A program made the translations under genes and the position numbers. DNA of 64,000 bases. Source: Trissonchulus latispiculum (lineage: Eukaryota > Nematoda > Enoplea > Enoplida > Ironidae). The DNA lies in NCBI GenBank assembly GCA_030248195.1, contig JASAND010026164.1, forward strand, positions 1 through 64,000. The letters run 5' to 3'. The notes under the pieces are model-generated. The model was not told the origin of the DNA, ran no database searches, and saw only the letters and a program-made list of their open reading frames with translations. Of the stretch, positions 24,683 through 32,800 are shown in pieces (the first letter of the stretch is position 1; every line of letters starts with the position of its first letter).

Positions 24683-25376
24683 TTACAGCATATCTCATAG
24701 AAAATCTCGCCACTTTACGCCTCGAAAGCCAGTCTGAGTCAAACAAAATTTTGAAACGGCTAACTGTAGGACATCAGAGGGGCCGACATTTGAAAAATTC
24801 AGTGCGTAGCGGCACTAAAAGCTCACAACAAAACGAGGCAGACACAAACCTAGTCAGGCTAACTGAACCAACATTTACAAATCTTTTGCTATTGCTGCTA
24901 TGTAGGTAGACATTAAGACTCTAGCAACAAACTGTATATGTGTGTGAGATATGAATACAGAGGGGTACGCAGGATGCCGAAAATTTAAAGGCTAAGCACA
25001 GGCCGAAAAATGAAGGCTCAAAGAAGATAGAAGTTTTCCTATGCCAAGGCTGGAGAAACTGGCAGTACAGATAATGCGTATATATATGTGCAGCATGAAC
25101 ACAGATACAAAAGACAAAACATTCCAGTTAAGCACACAACAACAAGGTTATATGGAAGCAGACATATATATATAACGAAGTCTCGTTTAAAGAGTTAGTT
25201 ATTTAGCCAGGATATATATATATATATATATACATGATTAATATATGCTGATTAATGCTGATTATACAAGTCTTTATTCTTTCGGTTCTTCACTTGTCCC
25301 GCCGTTCCCGCATTTAGTTTCCAATTGAATGGGGGGGCAGCGGAACATGTTGATCAGGTCGCAAAATCCGCTTCTG
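24683..25376 (-). other. Gap between accessory ORFs 2 and 3
   Basis: No long ORF. It contains several AT-dinucleotide runs (for example near 25211-25232) and is otherwise featureless. Likely intronic or untranslated sequence of the element. Confidence 0.5.
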
Positions 25377-26075
25377 TTATTCTGCACTGCTCCAGCTCCA
25401 GCGTTCGGGCGAATCGTACTCTGATTCTTCCGATTCCCGTGACTCCTGCAACGGCATCAACATCGAAGTGAGATCAATTGGCTTCTGTGGTAGATTCCAA
25501 GAGAAATACGTCAGACAGTTTGGCAGGGAACTACGCAGAATGGACTGGAAACGCTCCGTTCGGCGGTGAGATCGGTGGTAGCTCCATGGACACCAAAACA
25601 GAGCTGAAAGGACCAGCGCTCTGGGATGATCGGACATGAGAAACGAGCGGAGAGGTGTACCCTTAAGTCCATACAAGTTGCTAGGGTTTGGTAGTTTGAC
25701 AATAAACAGTTGGGACCTAAGTGAGTTAAAGGCCTTGACCCATTGGTCGGGAGTTTCAGCAACAGCTAATGTACGGATATCGATCTCTGTTAATACTATC
25801 TCAGAAGTTCGCAGGGTCATAGGGTGTCGGGATTCCTGTCCGGACGATAGCTGGGCGAAAACGGTAATCTCAGCGGCTGGTTTCGCTATCCGGTCAGACT
25901 CTTCTATATAAGACTGGGTGTACTCAGACAGTAGAGTGGGCGCAGGGTCGAAGGCTACATAAAATGGCGCGGTAGGTCCATATTGGCATTGCGCTAGCAT
26001 CTTACGGTCAGACAGGGGTAGATAGTTCAGTTCTTGTTCCATCGCGCTTGTACAGTTCTTGTTCAGGGTATGCAC
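25377..26075 (-). CDS. Accessory ORF 2 of the retroelement (PxDLT motif)
   Basis: 232 codons. No family recognised. It contains KPIDLTSM with P-I-D-L-T at 199-203, matching the PxDL(S/T) motif by which many regulators bind the corepressor CtBP. After it comes an acidic Ser/Glu tail (211-232) ending in W-S-W-S-S-A-E. A basic H-R-S-H-R-R-T-E-R cluster is at about 167-175. A second Met (residue 12) could be the start. The coding frame is intact and follows the same strand as pol. Confidence 0.62.
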   Translation of the reverse strand: MHTLNKNCTSAMEQELNYLPLSDRKMLAQCQYGPTAPFYVAFDPAPTLLSEYTQSYIEESDRIAKPAAEITVFAQLSSGQESRHPMTLRTSEIVLTEIDIRTLAVAETPDQWVKAFNSLRSQLFIVKLPNPSNLYGLKGTPLRSFLMSDHPRALVLSALFWCPWSYHRSHRRTERFQSILRSSLPNCLTYFSWNLPQKPIDLTSMLMPLQESRESEESEYDSPERWSWSSAE

Positions 26076-26156
26076 AGGGACAGCACGAAATTAAAAGTGC
26101 AACCGGGTCACTAGGGAAAATCGACTAGAATGAGCTTATATAATCACACTAAACAC

Positions 26157-26290
26157 GGTTAAATACGGGTAAATAAGCTAAATACGGTTAAATATGGTTA
26201 AAATGCGGTTAAATGCAGTGAAATACGTAATTAAGGTTAAGTGCGCTAGATACGGTTAGGATACTGCTACGGTACGGTTAAATATATACT
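26157..26290 (-). repeat. Degenerate TAACCGTATTT-type repeats between accessory ORFs
   Basis: About nine loose copies of AAATACGGTTA/AAATGCGGTTA (plus strand) fill the gap between accessory ORFs 1 and 2. Possibly a simple expansion, possibly a regulatory array. Confidence 0.55.
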
Positions 26291-26306
26291 ATATACATAC
26301 ACAACT

Positions 26307-27053
26307 TCACATCTTAGACGCCCCTTTAGACTTCTGGTTTGCGACACTGTGGGACACCCTGCGAGCAAGATAATCCATCATATTCTTCACGAGGGGACTC
26401 TCTGGCCCCGCATTCGCCAAATTACAGTAACGACGTTCACAAGCGCCCAAAAATTCTCTGACCCACCACTCAGGTGGACGCTGACCAGGCTGAGAGTGCT
26501 GCTTAACCTCACTCTCCAGGCGACTTACATCAATGAGCACTTCAGCCTTCCACTGATACGATAATTTGGGCAAGACGAGGGGTGACGCACTGGGGGCGCT
26601 GATTAGATCAAACAAGCTGGGGAGAGTTTTCACGTCTGCTTTGTTAAATAGTTTCCGCTTTCGCGAACTGGAACTCGACTCGCACGCTTTAAATCTAGCG
26701 GATTCGTGATCGGTCAAACTACGGTTACTCGAGGACTCCACTTCCTCAGCAGAGCTGGTACTAGAGCTCGATTCTAACACACTGGAGCGCTCAACCACGC
26801 GTTTATCCGTAGCTAAGCCACGAGCAGGGGTGCCCGGAGGGTCAGTTTCACAAGAAGCGGCGGCGACCTTCGACCTAGACTGTAAGTAAGCTCTCAGTGC
26901 GGCCGCTCTCTTTGTCGACATAGTTTTTAGTTTTTCCTCTTCAGCTAAAACGAAGTTTTTGGCTTTCGCGAGGCTAGCTCTCGTCACTTTATATTCTCGA
27001 TCTGCCTTACAATATTCGAGCCAAGCACTCTGGACAGTAGACATAACACACAC
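26307..27053 (-). CDS. Accessory ORF 1 of the retroelement
   Basis: 248 codons, in the element's sense strand just downstream of env. The N-terminal third (about 12-58) is Lys/Ala/Leu-rich and probably helical. A Ser/Glu-rich stretch (about 90-135) ends in a basic RKRK at 131-134, a likely nuclear localisation signal. The C-terminal part (about 145-248) is more ordered, with P-P-E-W-W at 193-197. I recognise no family. Its position after env recalls accessory genes of complex retroviruses. The internal Met at residue 4 or 45 could be the start instead. Confidence 0.65.
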   Translation of the reverse strand: MCVMSTVQSAWLEYCKADREYKVTRASLAKAKNFVLAEEEKLKTMSTKRAAALRAYLQSRSKVAAASCETDPPGTPARGLATDKRVVERSSVLESSSSTSSAEEVESSSNRSLTDHESARFKACESSSSSRKRKLFNKADVKTLPSLFDLISAPSASPLVLPKLSYQWKAEVLIDVSRLESEVKQHSQPGQRPPEWWVREFLGACERRYCNLANAGPESPLVKNMMDYLARRVSHSVANQKSKGASKM

Positions 27054-27060
27054 AACGGGC

Positions 27061-27685
27061 TAAAATAGAGTAAAAAACCTAACAATTAACGACGTTTCTA
27101 CTATATATATACACTCTTGTACTAATGTGGTGCTCAACACACTAACTGCTAACTACGAAGATAGAGTCACAAAAACAGGACACATTTTTTTGGTTATTTT
27201 CTTTGTTATCAAGTCGGCGCAACCGAGGACGTACCTAGCCTAGTCCGGAGACTTTTTTCCGGGGCATAGGGACTGCCACGGAGCGCCCGGCCCGGACGCC
27301 GTGCAGACCGCGCCTGACGGTCTACGAGGCGTCACGGACCGGCCCCGCCGCGTTCTGTGAAGTCATTACGACTTCGACAACACAGATTTGCGCTCGTTGG
27401 AAAAACAAAAGTATACACAACGGACACCCGTGACAAAGGTCACAACTCACTGATACTCCTAGAAGTACGCGTGAAAGGTCTTATTTTGCTACACACAACC
27501 ACGGCGGGGGACCTCCAACTTTTGTATACACATATATTGACGTACGTATATAACATACTCAAACTGGAACACAAATCCAAAGAAAAATGCACACACAATA
27601 TTTTTTTTGGGGGGGGGTTTTTATGTTAAGGAAGGGCATATTTACAGGGGAAAGCTAATGTCGGCGATACAGCATCTCGAACACC
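27061..27685 (-). other. Env-to-accessory spacer with a GC-rich RNA-like fold
   Basis: No ORF. A nested inverted repeat sits at 27295-27333: GACGCC/GGCGTC outside and AGACCG/CGGTCT inside, around a 7-base loop, in a local GC-rich island. In minus-strand RNA it would fold into a bulged hairpin. It could be a packaging, export or splice-control element. A G-run (about 27608-27616) ends the island side nearest env. Confidence 0.45.
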
Positions 27686-29890
27686 CTAATTATCTGTAGA
27701 CCGCTTAAAACTTAGAAATTTCTGTACCACCATCGGCGTACCCTCTGCAATCTCGGGGGGATCCGCAGTTTCCGGGAGTGGAGGGGGTTCGACAGCAGCG
27801 TCTTCGAGATCCTTCGAGCGGTGAGGGAACCAGGAGACAAAATTCCAACTACGATTATACACTCTTGGTAACAGCGTACTCAAAATCATCGCGAACAGTA
27901 CTAGTTCGCCGGCTAGAAGACCGTACCACCACCAACCTACATAACTGCGGTTAGTTTCTCGCACATTGTTGATGGCATCATCTACCGTTTTCTGGAGTCC
28001 CTTCTGCGCCAAAGCACTAGACTGCTGTTTCACGCGAATGGTTTTTACCAAGTCATCATATCGCGCTACGAGCGTTTCGCCCTCGTTATACAGGGTATTA
28101 AATGTAGACGTTAGGTTTGTTAACTCTGTACTTTCTAGCATAGTTGTATGCGGCGCCTCGCTTATGTAGGCGAAGTCCGAGATTTTGCTAACATCAAGTG
28201 TGAACAGGAGGGGATTATAAGCAGACACTACTTTTACAGTTTGAGTTACTTTCGAGTTGCAGTTTAGGGATCTAAGGGGAGAAGATGAAGATTGTGTCAC
28301 CAAGCGACACCCACAAGGTAACTGTACAACACTGTGAGCAGCTATCTTGCTCTCTTTTCCTTCGGTCATGGCCTGACTGTCGACGCACACTGCACGTACT
28401 TCCGCCGACGAGTACGCGACAAACCACATGGCGTCTCCTAAATCTACCAAGGAGGGGAGACTTGGAACGCTAGACATCTCAACTCTACACACTTTCTTAG
28501 TGGTTTCAATATCTCGCGCCTCAAACAGTGCTAGTTCACAGGATAGCTCAGTCGTACTCACGATGGGCCACTGCTTCACACATCGCCTCACACTGTTGCC
28601 AGAACACAGATGAAGGTCATTTTCCGACAACAGTAAGTACTGAGACTGATGGCTGTTAACTGCGATAAAACTGTAGTCCGGGTGAACCCTCAGGGTGATT
28701 GCCGCATTTCTACTTTCCATTTGACTCACGTCAAGCTGCCACAGGTGAAAAATAGATTCCTGCTGAACTATGGGTATCTTTACTCGGAGTACAATTTTGT
28801 CTTCGCCCGCGAAGGCTGCCACAACGAGGGGCAAGTTATAGTACATATCTAAGTGGTCAGGGCTGTAGGTCAGGCTCCTACCTGTCCCCTGCAACTTAGA
28901 CTGAAGGTTTACTATCGACAGTCTTAAATCTCTCACTGAAATCAAATCCACTGGCAGGTAGCCTGCACGAATACCCATTATGCTGTGCAGAACAGTTTTA
29001 CTCGCTTCGAAAGTCTCGTGCCAGTGCAAGAGACTTGCAACCCACCTAATTACATAGACCAGCGAATTTCCCTGTAGATCGGCTACCCTACCTAGGTCTC
29101 TAAGGTGCTCGTCCTCCAGTGCAGTGTGGTTTACAAGTTCTCCATATAACATAGCAAGTGTGTCTACGCTATGTTTAACAACATTTAGGCGGGTGTTGGT
29201 GTTTCTCAGCGCACTTCCCGATAGCTTGGCCAAAGAGACAATGCGGTCGTCGATGGAATTCAGCACAAAGTTAACCTCGCGACCTTGGGACTCCATCGCT
29301 CGCAGAGCATGTCGCACAGATTCGGCGTCCACACCTCCTTCATTGCAACCGCCGAATATCGACTCAATAAAACAGACGATACCGTGAAACAAACTGCGAC
29401 TGCCTCGTCCACTCTGAGCGTGGGAAGTATTCTTTAAGACAGAAGCAAAGTCGTCCTTCAGGTGGTGCATCTCTAACACCAACGAGGAGTAAACACTGTG
29501 CGAGGACTCATTCAACATACTCACTACGGAGCAGAACCTATTCTCAAGTCGCTGGGTCCAAGAGTCTACATCGTGCGGATGGATGACAGGACAGTCAGGA
29601 GGCTGGGGAGGTGGGGGCACAGAGTAGTTAACAGGAATCACGAAATGATGATCTACAAACTCGTGACCGTTATCTAGGAAACCTACACTCCGGAACACCA
29701 CAGAGAAGTGCGGGTTCACTCGAATACCCCTCTGTTCTAACGAAGGCCGTAGCAACACTAAGTCCAGATTTTCGACGATACCCGAAACAGCCAAACCACA
29801 CTTAAAGATGGTCAAAACGAGGAGAAGCATCAATAACGCCGTGTTGGCTACTGAAGCTAATCCGAGAAAACTGGTGGTGGGTCCTTGTTC
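27686..29890 (-). other. Envelope-like fusion glycoprotein region
   Basis: Residues about 1793-2526. A hydrophobic signal segment (1803-1826) leads in. A furin-type R-G-S-R site at 1954-1957 is followed at once by a glycine-spaced hydrophobic stretch (1958-1973) placed like the fusion peptide of baculovirus F and errantivirus Env. There are several N-x-S/T sites and paired cysteines. Near the end are a heptad-like helix (about 2395-2438), a tryptophan-rich transmembrane segment (2443-2467) and a short proline-rich tail. It resembles insect errantivirus/baculovirus F-type envelopes; I cannot judge whether it is functional. Confidence 0.8.
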
Positions 29891-32800
29891 CTGTAAGTCG
29901 CCGGGGATATCACTGTCTTCATTTGCATCGACTAGGGCGAGAGGATCACCGAGAATGTAGTGCTCTTCGGACGGCTGATAGTTTTCGGCTTCTTTAAGGG
30001 CTTTAACTACACCTGGGGTTAAACGTTTGTCCTTGACGTGTTCCTTATATGCAAGGAAGTCCCTACAGTTTTTGCGTTCCACATACGTATAATCTTTTCC
30101 TCCAAAAAATTGCACAAGAATCCAATCCCCTGCTCTCTTAGGGGGGGTTAGATCTATCTCGTCCTCTAAAGCAATTCTGGCAGGCCAAAACGGGTAACCT
30201 CTCATTTTGGCCCAAATTACGTGGTTAAGGGGCCACTCCTCCGGACGTAACGGGGAAGGTGCTTCGTCCTGTTTCTGTGAGCGGTCATCCCCTCTCGCTG
30301 CCTCTTCTGCTGGGCCAGCAGGGTCGTCGGTTACAACTTCCAGTACGGCTGGCTCGGGCAACGGAACTCCTTCCGTGCTCGAAGGTCTCTTCGAAGCATC
30401 GTAGCAAGGTTTCAGCCGGTTAACATGGACTCTTTTATCGTCTTTCGACGAACCAGCACATTTGCGGATCAAGGCAGTCTCACTGGATGGGCGTTCTATG
30501 ATTCTGAACGGGCCGTGCCAGAGGTGGCTTAGTTTAGACACCTTACCCTTACCCACTACCGGCACATACAGCCACACGCGCTGTCCTATCTCAAACTGAT
30601 CTACTTTCGCGGATCGATCGTAGTAGGTCTTCTGTTTACTCCTGGCAACCTCTAGGTTGCTTCTCACTAGGGAGTGGGCAGCTTCAAGCCTCTGCACCAT
30701 CACGCGTCGGTAGTCTTCAACGTCAACGTTCTGAATACCTTCTCTCAAATCAGCCTCACACGGCAGAGAATGGTCTCTCCCGTAGACCAAGAAGAAGGGT
30801 GTCTCCAAAGTGCTATCCTGAATGGCGGTTCTATAGCTCAACAGGATGTAAGGTAAGTATGCGTCCCAGTCTCGCTGCGACGAACTCACGTAAGCACTCA
30901 AAGCTACGACCAGGCTTTTGTTCAGACGTTCGCAATTGCCGTTAGTTTCGGGACGGTACCCGCTCGTATTCAGTTTTCGAATGTTCAAAAGTTTGCAGGT
31001 CTCGATGACTAATTCACTCAGAAACGACTTAGCTCTGTCCGACAGCAACGCCCGCGGCGCGCCATGTCGGCAGATGATCTCTTCTACAAAAATCCGAGCG
31101 ATTGTATCTGCTCTGGTATTTTCTGCTGGGAAGGCTTCCGGCCACTTAGTGAACAAACAGGAAAACACAACTATGTGCTTATTCCCGCGGTCTGTAGTAG
31201 GGAGGGGTCCTACACAGTCTACACTCAGTACCTCGAATGGTTCTGTAACCACAATAGGTTTCAACGGGACTCGAGTACTGACCTTAGGCGGCTTTTTGGT
31301 GGCGCAATCTACACAACTCTTGCACCATTGCCGTATATCGGTATACATAGATTCCCAGTAAAAGCGGCGACGGATTCGATCAAAAGTTTTAGCTATGCCC
31401 ATGTGTCCAGAGAACAGATGATCGTGGTAGAGTTCCAGGACTTCCGGCACTAGCTCAGCTGGCACTACTAGCTGGGGCCAAGTATGGCCTCGGCGCCTTC
31501 CCTCGTAATCACACCAAACATGGTACAAAGCACCATTCTCCAGGAAAAACACTGGGCCTTGGAGGGAAATTTTACGCGCCAATGTTTCACTACTGGGTAA
31601 ACTACCATCTGTTAAGTACTGCACTAGCGACTGGGAGTATTCGTCCTGAGACTGCGAGTCCCGGATTCTCTCCAAGAGGGATGGTAACAACTGCGTGTCG
31701 GGCTCAGTTCTCACAGCATTACAGTCTGAAGGAGGGATCCTGCTCAAGGCATCTGCGGCCTTGTTGACTTTCCCGGGTCTATACTGTATCGTGAAGGAAT
31801 ACTCCTGAATTTCCATGGACCATCTTGCTAACCTAGGCGAGGCGTCCTTGACACTGGCCAACCACTTCAGCGGTGCATGGTCCGTGAAAATAGTAAACTG
31901 GCGGCCGTACAAATATGCCCTAAAATATCTCAAAGCCCAGACTATAGCGAGCATTTCTCTTTCGATAGTGGAATAATTAACCTCTGGTCTACTAAGGCCA
32001 CGCGATGCATAGGCGATCACAATCTCCTTACCATCCCTAAGTTGACCTAAGACGGCTCCCAGACCAAAGTTGGACGCATCGGTTGCCAAGGTGAAAAGCT
32101 GGGAGAAATCTGGGTAAGCTAAGATTGGAGCTGAGATTAATTTCTGCTTGAGGGTGTCGAACGCCAGCTGGGCCTCTACGGTCCACCGGAACTCACGAGA
32201 TTTCTGAGACAACTCATGGAGGGGTTTCGCTACGGCTGCAAAACTCTCCACAAAACGGCGGTAGTACGACGCTAGGCCGACAAAACTTCGCACCTCAGTT
32301 ACGTTCTTGGGAATCGGATATTTTTCAATGGCCTCGACTTTAGCAGGGTCAACCTTAACTCCATCCACCGTAATAATATAGCCAACATATGGCACCGTGT
32401 CACGACCAAAAATACATTTCCTCAATTTTAGCTTCAAGTTGCCATGTCTAAGTCTTTCAAAGACGGCCTTCAGCCCTTCCAAATGGGAGGGAAAATCAGG
32501 AGAATGCACGAGAATGTCGTCGATGTATACAATACACAGCTCGTCTAGGAGACCTGCTAGAAGCAGTTCCATTGTTCGCTGGAAAGTGCTTGGGGCATTC
32601 TTTAGCCCAAAGGGCATTCTTGTGTACTCATAAGTCCCTAGGCTGGTACAGAAGGCCGTTTTCTGACGGTCATCCTCCGCTACGCTAATTTGGTGATAGC
32701 CGGAGGCTAAATCCATCGTGGAGAAGTAGCGAGCCTTACCTAGCTTATCTAAAGTCTCATCAATGCGCGGTAACGGGTAGAAGTCGCCATGGGTGAGAGC

